DNA from: Hyaloperonospora brassicae
Taxonomy: Eukaryota; Oomycota; Peronosporomycetes; Peronosporales; Peronosporaceae
Assembly (NCBI GenBank): GCA_947650285.1
Contig: CANTFL010000090.1
Location: 1 to 64,000 of the forward strand
Direction: 5' to 3'
DNA: 64,000 bases
The translations under genes were made by a program, and so were the position numbers. A model generated the notes under the pieces. That model was not told the origin of the DNA and ran no database searches. It was given only the letters and a program-made list of their open reading frames with translations. Numbering within the stretch: the first letter of the stretch is position 1; each line of letters begins with the position of its first letter. Positions 44,733-54,737 of the stretch are shown here, in pieces.

Positions 44733-46610
44733 ATGCCCAGCACCCGCATCGTGCGTGCCCACCGTCCGACCGACCGACGTCACAAACTTGGCGCGCCACC
44801 TGCTCGACGAGTCGCTATGAGTCGCGCGCTCGCGGCGCTGCACCAACGCGGTATGCTCTTCGCCCTCACGCACGCGGACGCCGGCCGCGTGATGGACAGA
44901 CTGCTGCGGCGACAGGGCGCGCCCAGCGTCTACTGCGGCTTCGACCCGACCGCCGACTCGCTCCATCTGGGGAACTTGTTGCAGGCCATTGCGTTGCGCC
45001 ACTTCCAGCGCGCGGGCATGCGGCCCATTTTGCTGGTACGATTGCAGCTGCAGTGCGACCGCTGTGGGGGAGTTGCGTGGAGCTAAAACTGGTTGTGGTG
45101 TGCACTGTGCGACAGGTGGGCGGCGCCACCGGAATGATCGGCGACCCGAGCGGGAAGTCCGACGCGCGGGTGCTGCTGTCGGACGAGACGGTGCAGCAGA
45201 ACGCGCGGCAGCTCTTTGCCCAGGGACTGTCAGCGGTGTTGGACTTTGACGACCCCGAGACGGGCGCAGTCGTCTGCAACAACGCCGAGTGGCACAACCA
45301 CATGTCGGCAGTCACGTGGATGCGCGACATTGGGCGGTGCGTTGTGGCTGTGGGTAGCAGCTGCTGCTGCTGCTGGTGGTGGCTGTGACTGCTTGTTGAG
45401 AGCTTATATGATGTGGGGGAATGCTGGTGTGCTTTTGGCTGTTGCACAGTCACTTTCGGGTCAACGCTATGCTGCAGCGCGACAGCGTGAAGACGCGACT
45501 GGAGACGGCCCAGGGCATCAGTTTCCTCGAGTTCTCGTACCAGCTCTTCCAGGCGTACGATTTCCTGCATCTATATCGGCACTACGGCTGTGTCGCACAG
45601 ATTGGAGGCAGCGATCAGTGGGGCAACATTGCCTCGGGCATTGAGCTCGTTCGCAAGAGCACGGGCAAGGTGAGATGAGCGAGCGAGCGAGCGAGCTATC
45701 GATTGATCGGAGCGGACGGTGCGTAGTCGACCCATACTGACGTTGCAGTGTGTGCGTGTGGTGTTGTGGCACGTGCATCACTAGGAAGTATTTGGCGCGA
45801 CGTTGACGCTGCTGACAACCGCTACGGGGGAGAAATATGGCAAGTCCGCTGGCAACGCGGTGTGGCTGAGTGCGGACAAGACGTCTGTCGTGAGTGCCTT
45901 CTCGCAATGCATCTTCTTGTATCAGGCTCTTGTGACGAATGCTGTTGTGTTGTATTCGCGTGCGTGTGTGCGTGTTCGTTTGCGTGTCCGTGTACCTCCT
46001 CAGTTTGACTTTTACCAGTTCTTTCTCCGCTCGGACGACCGCGATATCAAGAAGCTGCTCCAGAGCTTTACGTTCCGAGAGATGGACGAAATCCGCGATA
46101 TCGTCGCTGAGCACGAAAAGGCGCCTGAGAAGCGCGCTGCCCAAAAGGTCCTAGCCGAGGACGTCACGGCAATGTTGCACGGTCAAGCCGGCTTGAAGGC
46201 TGCGCTGGATGCCACGAAGGTGCTTTTTGGAAAGAAGAGTGGCTGCTTAACGGCGGACGAGGTACTTCGCATGGCCGGAGACGCGCCCTTGACCGTCGTG
46301 TCTCGTGCGGATGTCCTCAATCACTCTATTGTGGACCTGGCTGTACGAGTAGGCGCTGCTCAGTCAAAAGGTGTGTGAAGAGTTCGATCGGTGCAGGAAC
46401 GAGTGTCGGGTACTGATCAATTCTCTTGTGGTTGTTATCGTCGTACGTGTAGCAATGTGTCGACGTCTGATCAAAGGCGGCGGCGTGTACCTCAACAACG
46501 GCCGCGTCGAATCCGACACTCTGCGCGTCGAGCCGTCACACCTTCTCGACGACAAGGTATTGGTGGTCCGCATTGGCCGACGAAACAACTTTATCGTCCA
46601 AGTGCAATAG
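44733..46610 (+). CDS. YARS2: Tyrosyl-tRNA synthetase, bacterial/mitochondrial type
   Basis: Six exons, 44733-45035, 45116-45336, 45450-45669, 45785-45889, 46004-46370 and 46453-46610, give 457 residues. All phases match. The first 28 residues are Arg-rich with no acidic residue ([16 protein letters not shown]), fitting a mitochondrial targeting peptide. Class I motifs are present: [15 protein letters not shown] with HLGN (78-81), [13 protein letters not shown], the tyrosine-recognition block [20 protein letters not shown], and KYGKS (265-269) as the KMSKS-like loop. The C-terminus has an S4-like RNA-binding segment ([17 protein letters not shown]). The enzyme charges tRNA-Tyr, here presumably in mitochondria. 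An internal ATG at 44817 would remove the targeting peptide. Confidence 0.94.
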
Positions 46611-47795
46611 AATCGATGGCCCCGTTCATGCGCTGCCCGTGCGTTCACTGTACAATCGGAATGCCCTTGAAAGGTATTGTATCACTGTCGATCCAAGGTC
46701 TCGTGATTGTCAGTCCTGAGCTGAACAGGCAAGAAGTCGACAGAGCACCCTGCGCCGTCTTGTTTCAGCAATCGTCATTCGAGCAACGTCCGCTGTGTGC
46801 AAACACTTGACACGAGGGTCGAGTCCATCCACATCCGCGCACACGGACCAGTCTCACGCCGCCTCGGAGCGTCCGTGGCACCACGTGCTTCTGTCGACGG
46901 ACGAAGAGCTGAAGAGGATATACGCAGCAGATGAACGCTCGAGCGTTTTCGCGTGTTAACACGACCACTCGCCCATCACCAGACGCGATCAAAATCACTT
47001 GCGCTTCGCTGCCGACTCACTCTCTCGCGCATGCACTGCCTCGTCATCAATCAAACACTTGGCATGCAACGCAGACTTGGAGCAGTTACACGTCTGTCGT
47101 GCATCATGGCGCCTGCTCCTTGTACGACTTGACATGGCACAGCAGCAGCAGATGGAGTTTTCAGCTGTCGGCACCGCAATACGGATCGATCCATCATCGT
47201 CGTTGGCTCTTTGATTCACGACGAGTCGAAGCGATGCAAAGTATGCTACGAAGAAGCGAAGACGAAGACCGAGTAGGAACGTCGCTGGTGCGTGTGTGTG
47301 GACAAGTGCTCGTTCGGATTGACTGCCCTGCAGTATTTTTGACCTGCCGGTCGAGCAACGCTAGGTACACTTGCTCGACTACGCCCAATGGGGTAAACAA
47401 TCTGACCACTTCGAGCCTAATCGTGTCGTTCTTGGCACGATGCTGGCAACACAACCGCAACTTCGTGCCACATGGTCGCCAACATGCGTTGCATTACGAT
47501 ACTCCATGGGTCCAACAGTGCTGAAAGCAGAACACCGAGAGATGCGTGCAAACGAGCCGGCCGGCTGACGATCTGCTCACAATCAAAGCCGTCCGAGCCG
47601 ACATCAACGGTGCACGTCCACCTTCACATTGTTCGATGTTGCGGTGAAGACACAGCTCTGATGGCGCTTTCAACGGTGTCGATCTTGCGCGCGTACCCAG
47701 CACTTGATCAAGCACGTCCCGTATAAGGTCTTCGTGTAATGGCGCAGCAGCGCGTCTCCACCAGAAACAGTCCGAAGCCCTTACCTTCAGCCAGC
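46611..47795. other. Spacer between TyrRS and choline dehydrogenase 3' ends
   Basis: No gene recognised in nearly 1.2 kb between two converging genes. A minus-strand stretch near 46930-46998 reads VILIASGDGRVVVLT, like one strand pair of a beta-propeller, and could be a relic. Open frames at 46931-47524 (+) and 47494-47799 (-) were examined and not recognised. Confidence 0.35.
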
Positions 47796-49621
47796 TCACC
47801 TCTGCCGACTCTCCCAGTCCTTCGGCTTGTACACTGGCGCCGTCGACCTCGGGAGAGGAGTGTTGCCCAAGATGATATCAGCCGCCTTCTCAGCAAGCAT
47901 AATCGTCGGCGCGTTGAGGTTGCCGCTCACAATGTTCGGCATGATCGACGCATCGACAACGCGCAGGTTCTCGAGCCCGTGCACGCGCGTCTGTGGATCA
48001 ACGACTGTGTTGTCGTCGACGCCCATGCGGTTCGTACACGACGGATGATACGCGCTTTCCGTGTTCTGGCGGATCCACTCGTCGATCTGAGCATCGCTTT
48101 GCACGTCCTTCGACGGTGAAACCGGGTCCCCACGGTACTCGTCCAGCGTCTGCTGCTCGAAAATCTCACGCGTGAGCTTCACCCCCATGCGCATGTCAAT
48201 CAAGTCTTGTTCCACGCTCAGGTAGTTTGGCTCGATCATCGGCGGCTCATGCGGGTCGTTGCTTCGTAGTTTCAACCAGCCACGACTCTGTGCGCGCATT
48301 GGTGAGCAGTGAGCCTGCATGGCGTGGTACGCGCCAGGGGTCAGCTGGCCTGTCAGCGAGCCAGGCAGGAAGTGGTACTGCAAGTCTGGCTGGCGCTTGC
48401 CTACGTCACTGCGGATGAAGCCGCCGGACTCGAGATGAGAGGACGCGCCCATGCCAGTCTGCCGAAAGATCCATTCCAAGCCAATTGCCACCATCTTGTG
48501 CGGGTACTTCCTGCACGACAGAGAACGACATCAGCTCAACAGCAAGAGCACTGAAGCCAAACAGTAACTTCGTACCAAGTAGCGTTGTGCAGCGTGATCG
48601 GCTGCTTGCACATGTACTGGATGTACAGATCGAGGTGGTCCTCCATGTTCCGACCCACTGCAGGAAGATGTTGGACCACTGGTACACCCACCGCTTTCAG
48701 GTGGTCAGCATCGCCGACACCCGAGAGCATTAGCAACTGGGGCGAGTTGACTGCGCCTCCAGACAGGATCACCTCTTTCACCGCGCGCACGTGCGCAGTC
48801 GTTTTCTGCTTCCGGTCTTCCGTCTCGACGCCCACTGCTTTCTTGCCTTCGAACACCACCTTGCGGACAAAAGTGTCCGTGACAACTGTCAGGTTCGAGC
48901 GCGCCATGGCTGGCCGCAAGTAGGCCGAAGCCGTGCTCCATCGACGTCCTTTCCAGACCGTCATATCCATCCAGCCGAACCCTTCTTGCTGGTATCCGTT
49001 CATGTCGTCCGTAAACGGGTAGCCAGCCTGCACGCCAGCATCAATGAACTTTTGAAACAGGGGCTGGTGCTTTTGGTTGCCACGAGTGACGTAAAGAGGG
49101 CCATCGCCGCCTCGGTACGCGTCCGGCCCGAGCTCGTGGTGCTGCGCCTTGCGGAAGTACGGCAGGCAGTCAGCATAGCTCCATCCCGTGGCCCCGCTCT
49201 CGTGCCAGTCGTCATAGTCGTACGCGTGGCCGCGGATGTAGACCATGGCGTTGAGCGACGAGGAGCCGCCAAGCACGCGGCCGCGCGGCCAGGGCAACAC
49301 CCGTCCGTTCAGGTGTTTCTGGGGCTCTGTGTGGTAGCACCAGTTGTACTTGTGGTCGGCCAAGTTGTACGTCAGGGCGGCCGGCATGTGGATCTTCCAC
49401 GAGTCCCACTTGCTGCGGTCGTCTGGCCCTGTCTCGACCAGCAACACGTTGTTGGCCGCATCTTCTGTGAGTCGGTTGGCCAGCACGCAGCCAGCAGAGC
49501 CACCGCCAACGATTACGTAGTCGTATTCGGCGTTGGTAGTAGCCGAGGAGTGACTCAGGAAGCGAGTGGCGCGTCGCAAAGGGCTAACGGGGGAGAACGA
49601 GCGCAGGACAGCCCGCAGCAT
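47796..49621 (-). CDS. CHDH: Choline dehydrogenase (GMC oxidoreductase), mitochondrial
   Basis: Two minus-strand exons, 49621-48576 and 48510-47796, give 586 residues; the phase-2 join restores TGG in WKYPHKM. Residues 1-30 (MLRAVLRSFSPVSPLRRATR) are a typical mitochondrial presequence. The FAD-binding motif is YDYVIVGGGSAGCVLANRL with GGGSAG at 39-44. GMC signature blocks are PRGRVLGGSSSLNAMVYIRG and a SGGAVNSPQLLMLSGVG match. The active-site block ESAYHPSCTNRMG and VVDASIMPNIVSGNLNAPTI complete it. The enzyme oxidises choline to betaine aldehyde. Length matches BetA/CHDH. Oxidation of other alcohols cannot be excluded. Confidence 0.92.
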
Positions 49622-50639
49622 CGCGAGCGATTGCGTCCGATGTGTCCAATGTACCGACTGATCGACTGACTGATTGGCTAACGGATGAACGAACTGACTG
49701 ATTGGTGCACTGCAAAGCGGTAAATGAGCTGTTGGTGTCCGCCTCACAAATGTGCCCCACAAACGAGAAGGGCAGTTTCGTACAAAGTAGGGACACCAAA
49801 TCATTGTGTGAACAGCTGGTCCGGCTGGTCAGTGCGACCTCTGGAAATACATACAGAGGCGCAGTCGTTTGCTGCGCTGGCTGCGGACCGACGCGCCACG
49901 TCGGGTTGAATGAATCGGTGGTACCTCTACAACTGCGTATGAGACCGGTTGGTGGCTGCTTTGTCTGCGGAACGGCGTGTCGCACCCGGTTAGACCAGGT
50001 CTATCTCAAATCCACTTCCTGTCGTCAGCCAGACGTGTAGGTGGTGGCAGGTCAGTGAGTGGGAGAAGTTCTCGGTGGTGGGTGCACGGTAAGGCGCGCG
50101 AATGTGCTGCCATTCACGTGAATCCAGCAGCAACGCAGAAGCTACTTGAGCCACGACGATCGAGAGCAAAAAACGGATTCATTGCGATCGAGCAACGAAT
50201 CTGTCGAGCCTTTGCTGATCGTACGTACTGTCATCGGTCAAGATCCTTTCCCACGCTTCTGGCGTTATGGTCGCGACTAGTAGACGCGCGCGGGTATATC
50301 CACTAGTGCCGCGCGCGTGTCAATCGCAGACGTTTTCGCAATCGATCCGAGCCATAGACGCCGAATACGGCCACAGTTCTTTTTGTCGTCGAATCAGCTG
50401 CTGAATCTCAACCGGCACAAGTGAATCCATCTCTCACGCAGGCACACCAACCAAGTCGTCGTGTCGCAAGAAGACCGGGGAGACCCGTCATATATACGTA
50501 CGTGGCTCGAGTGCAAATCGAAATTTTCACGTCAAGAGAGGACGACGACGACGACGACGACCAACGAGTCGATTGCCTGCAGGAGCACCAGCACAAGACG
50601 CATCCAGTCGCGAACGAGCAACGAGCGACAGCGTACACG
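49622..50639. promoter_or_regulatory. Divergent intergenic region between choline dehydrogenase and CLC genes
   Basis: About 1 kb separates divergent starts. GACTGATTGGC/T units recur near 49660-49705 just upstream of the dehydrogenase ATG. A CGACGACGACGACGACGACG run lies at about 50540-50560 in the CLC leader. An in-frame GTG-initiated extension of the CLC frame begins at 50421 but has no ATG. Confidence 0.45.
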
Positions 50640-53116
50640 ATGCTGCCGGCCCATGAGCGACGTACAGGTCGGATCGGTAGCATTCATGAATTCCAGCAAC
50701 GTGCTGCGCGCTACAACGGCGACAACAGCAATGGAGTCAGCGGCAACGACAGGGCGACTCCCATGTCGGCGCTGCTGAGGGACGAGAACGAGGCCGGTGT
50801 CCCGGATACGCACGTTGACGTCGCTGCTGCGCAGCGTGACAGTGACGGGTCCGACTCGATCGAGTCGTTCCGAAAATACGGTCGAAGGCGGTCGGCTTCG
50901 GGCGCGTCTCTTTTCGGCGGCGAGCGAAGTCGCGCTCTGGACAAAGCTTCGTACTACCGTCGACAGCTGAAAGCGGTTTGCTTCTTGGTCCTCTTGGGTG
51001 TCATTGGAGGACCCATGAACTACGGCATTCGACTGTGAGTACTTGCTTCTCGATGTCGTTCTACACGTGGCAATCAATGGTGCACAACTGACAATCGTGT
51101 GCATACAGACTGTACGCGCACCTCCTCGATCTGCGGGAACATCTCGTCGACCAGACCGCTGTCTATGCGTGGAAGCTCGTCATTTGGATCGCCCACACTG
51201 TGCTTTTTTCCGGGCTGGGACTGTTCTTCACCCAACTGGCGCCAGCTGCGGCCGGGTCCGGCGTCTCGCAGATGAAATCGATCCTTACGGGAATCAACCC
51301 GCAAATGTATCTCCCGGGATACTTTGACTTTCCCACCTTTGTAGCCAAAGTTGTCGGCTTGGTGTGTTCTGTTGGTGCCGGTCTTGTCGTGGGCACGGAA
51401 GGCGCTTATGTGCACATCATGTCGATCGTCACCCACCACTTGCTGAAAACACCGATGTTCAAGGGACTCAGCACGAACCTGAACGGCCGACTTCAGCTGC
51501 TCGCTGCGGCATGTGCAGTCGGTGTGTCGTCGCTATTTTCGTCGCCTATCGGTGGTGTGCTTTTCTCCCTGGAAGTAACGTCGACGTACTACCTCACGTC
51601 CAACTACATCAAGGCCTTCATCAGCGCTGTATCAGGAGCACTGATGTTACGCTTGACGCTGGTACTGGCCAACAGCGAAGCCAATCTTGCGACGGAGGCA
51701 GTGCTGAGGACGCAGTTTCCACCCAGTCCGTTCGGTATGTGGGAAATCCCTCTCTACATCCTCTTGGGTGCCTTGCTCGGACTGATTGGCACCGCAATGA
51801 TGTGGTTCTTGCGCAAAGTCGCTGAGTACAGGAGTGCATTTCGAAAGGCTTCGCAAACGTGGAAACGAGTCGTTGTCACGTGGATCGACCCGCTCATCGT
51901 GTCCATACTGACAGCTGTGCTCACTTTCGTGCCTGGTGAATATGCCCGCCATAGCTCCATGAACGATCTTGCCATTTTATTCACAGAAGGCGAGCTACCA
52001 TCGGAGTGGCACGTAGTGTCCAAATACTACGCGCTTTCGACTCTGTCTGCTGCCTTCATTTTTCTGCTGCCGCTGTGCATCACATTGAAAATCCCTACTG
52101 GAATCTGGGTGCCAACGTTCATCGCCGGCGCGGGACTAGGCCGCATGTTTGGAGAACTGGTCGCAGTCTTGTTTCCGAGCTTGAACGCTATTCCTGGCAC
52201 GTATGCGCTGGCCGGGGCAGCCGCATTCGGGTCTGCTGCGACCCGGGCAGTTTCTGTTGCAGTCATCACGCTGGAGATTACAGCGGCTATGCCAATGACG
52301 CTTCCGCTCTTTTGTGCATCGCTCGCGGCAATAGCAGTGTCGAGCCTGTTCAAAGAGAAGTCCGTTTACGACACCATGCTAGTCGTAAGCGGTATGCCGT
52401 TCCTGCCTTTCATGGACTTTGAGCCGACTACGACTGCAGCTGACGTTGTGGAGCCGTGCTTGGTTTACATACATAAGCGAACGACGATCGCTCGGATCCT
52501 GCTTGCACTCCAGCGCTTGCCGCACCACGAGATCCCGGTCGTCGAGGACGAATCGTCGATGATTTTGCTAGGCGTTGTGAGTGGCTCGCAGTTGCGGAGG
52601 TTTGTGCGGCATCACTACGCGAGAAACGATCTTGGCGGCGTTGATGAAGATCTTGGTGAGAAGCCCCAGAAGAATCCATCGTTAAGGTCGTGGGTGACTC
52701 TGAAGGAACGGTTCACGCATCAATCTTTGACCGACAACACCGGCGGCTTCAACGGGACCGGTTCCGTCGACATCACGTACAACGCTCTGTCGACGCAGAT
52801 TTCCCACCCGATCGGCAATGGGGCTCCACTTCCATTCTTGATGGACGACTCAAAGATGCTGGGGCTCTTGAACGGTGCTTGGGGCGCCGCTAAAGCCGAA
52901 AGACTCAATCGCCCGGTAAAGATCACCGAGGGGCGGATCTGTGTCATCCGTCCGATGGCGATGACCATCTCCAGCAACACACCTCTCGACGATCTTCACA
53001 TGATCTTCACAATGCTGCGGTGCGACCACTGCTTTGTGTGCGACTACGGAGCTCTGGAAGGCGTTGTCACTACTAAAGGACTTTTACGCTCCGGGAAGTT
53101 CGCCGACTCTGCGTAG
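50640..53116 (+). CDS. CLC-family chloride channel with channel-type signature
   Basis: Two exons, 50640-51034 and 51109-53116, give 800 residues with a matching phase-2 join. After a hydrophilic N-terminus, the membrane core starts near 115. Selectivity motifs are GSGVSQ (181-186), GTEGAYVH with gating Glu229, and GIWVPTFIAGAGLGR. The block IGGVLFSLEVTSTYYL has Val288 where proton-coupled CLC exchangers carry a second Glu. That VTSTY wording is the one found in CLC-0/1/2-type channels. Two CBS domains follow, one near 600-680 (EPCLVYIHKRTTIARILLAL, HHEIPVVED) and one at the end (VIRPMAMTISSNTPL, RCDHCFVCDYG). AATAAA lies just after the stop (53118-53123). Confidence 0.93.
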
Positions 53117-53444
53117 CAATAAATTATAGATGGCTGAACCAGATACCGCTGTTCGTCACTGACGCAATGCGCTGTCGCCATGGACCGATTGCATGCGTAG
53201 TATGGTCGCTAACAGACAAAGAGTCATAGCAAAAAACACGGTCGTGTAAGTTTACAAATGATATTAGAAACATACCAGTGGCAGACGCGTTCCTGCACCG
53301 TGTCTCGCACCGGAGACAGCACACTCGACTGCTGCTCAAGCAAGCAGCGTGACCTGCTGCTGCTAGCCGGACCAGAGACAGAACTGCAGCAGCTGTCCCG
53401 CACCTCGTGCGGTCCACTCCATCCTGCCGCCGCCTCGCTGCCCT
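53117..53444. other. Short spacer between CLC and PDZ gene 3' ends
   Basis: Convergent 3' regions. Contains the AATAAA at 53118-53123 and nothing else recognised. Confidence 0.5.
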
Positions 53445-54535
53445 CTACAGCAGCATGACTGCTTGACGCCGTCGAAACGTCAAGTACACTGGCGACGCCG
53501 CATGAGCCAGCATGCTGATGCTCTTTTCAAACGACCAGGATGTGATGGACTTCTTGTTGATCGCGACCAGCACGTCGTCGACCGCGATGATCCGGGCAGC
53601 CACAGATGGACTCTCGCTGTTGTTCTCAAAGTCGATAAAGCCACCCACAACAAGACTTCCTTCTGCACACAGCAGAAAGACAGACACAAAGAGCAGTCAG
53701 GGACTCGAAAAAACAAACGAACGTCAGCAGCCACAAGCAGAACACTACCAACAGATACAAAAATGACACTAACAATGACAATCATAACAACACCAACAAC
53801 AATAACAACAATGCACGCAATAACCATACACACAGCAAAATGCATCTCACGATTCATGCGCAGCGACATGCCCAGTCCTTCCGGCCGCTTAGGCACCGCC
53901 ACGTCATAGACAAAGTCCGTCTGCAAAGGCGTCAGCAGCTCGTTCATGGCTGCGGCCATAAAGTCCGGTCGCAGCGACGGGTGGAGCACCATCGTGCCCA
54001 GTAAGAGCGTCACGACGGCCGACTCGGACACGAAGTGGCCGTACAAAATGAGCATCTCCATGACCTCCTGGGGCAGCACCAACGAGCCGCTGCAGCGCGG
54101 GCACTTGCGCTCCATAATGCGCCGGAACGACATGTCGACGCCCGGGACGCGCGTGACCACGAGACAGGACTCGCACGCAGCCATCAAGTGCGTCGCGCGT
54201 TCGTCATTCGACAGAGCTTTGAGCGGCAGGGCAGGGGGCGGGGCCAAGCTGTAGGCGTTCAACTGCTGCTGCTGTTGTTGTTGCTGCTGTGGGTGGTACA
54301 AGGGCTGCGGGGACGGGTACAAGGGATGCTGCTGCTGATGCTGCTGCGGGTACTGCTGCGGATGCGACTGGTACGGATGAGACACGGCGTCCGGTAGCGG
54401 TGGCGCAACGATAGCGGCGTTCATGGACGCGTCGTAGCCCGACGGGTGGGCAAACGTCTGCTGCTGCTGCTGCAGCGTGTCTTCCATGATGTTGGTCTGA
54501 CCAGTGCTGTGATTGGCGCGATCGAAATCGTACAT
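53445..54535 (-). CDS. PolyQ/Pro-rich protein with Cys cluster and C-terminal PDZ domain
   Basis: Two minus-strand exons, 54535-53851 and 53662-53445, give 300 residues. The donor CGTGAG at 53850 was preferred over later GT sites because it alone joins in phase without creating a stop. The N-terminal 110 residues are rich in Gln, Pro, His and Tyr, with a run of nine Gln. A middle region has two CxxC pairs (CESC and CPRC), so a possible zinc-binding fold. The C-terminus, from about PEGLGMSLRMN, continues GSLVVGGFIDFENNSESPSV, VDDVLVAINKKSITSW and is a PDZ-like domain with a GLGM carboxylate loop. No known family as a whole. The start could instead be the ATG at 54487. It diverges from TIMELESS with 202 bp between. 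Confidence 0.72.
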
Positions 54536-54594
54536 GAACGGGTACACGCACCACACCAACAGACTCACCACATTTCCCTTGAGGTTGATGTCCC

Positions 54595-54735
54595 TCGCAG
54601 TGCGCACGCCACCACATCTCTCTCGTTTCCTGTCCCTTTCACAGCGCGCACTGCACCACATCGCTCGTTTCCCTTTCCGTTTCCCTTTCGCAGTGCGCAC
54701 TGCACTTCACTTGTCCCGTTGCCTTTCCTTCGCAC
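54595..54735. repeat. Three degenerate ~47-bp tandem repeats in a divergent promoter
   Basis: The block CAGTGCGCAC...CTCGTTTCC...CCTTTC starts at about 54598, 54642 and 54691. Each copy has a CAG(T/C)GCGCAC core, then a CGTTTCC/CCTTTC pyrimidine part. It fills the gap between the PDZ gene and TIMELESS and ends at the TIMELESS ATG (54738). Confidence 0.75.
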
Positions 54736-54737
54736 AT

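Noticed and set aside
47494..47799. 101-codon minus-strand frame as an additional exon of choline dehydrogenase
   Set aside because: The dehydrogenase already ends with a complete C-terminal block and stop at 47796, and this frame has no GMC motif.
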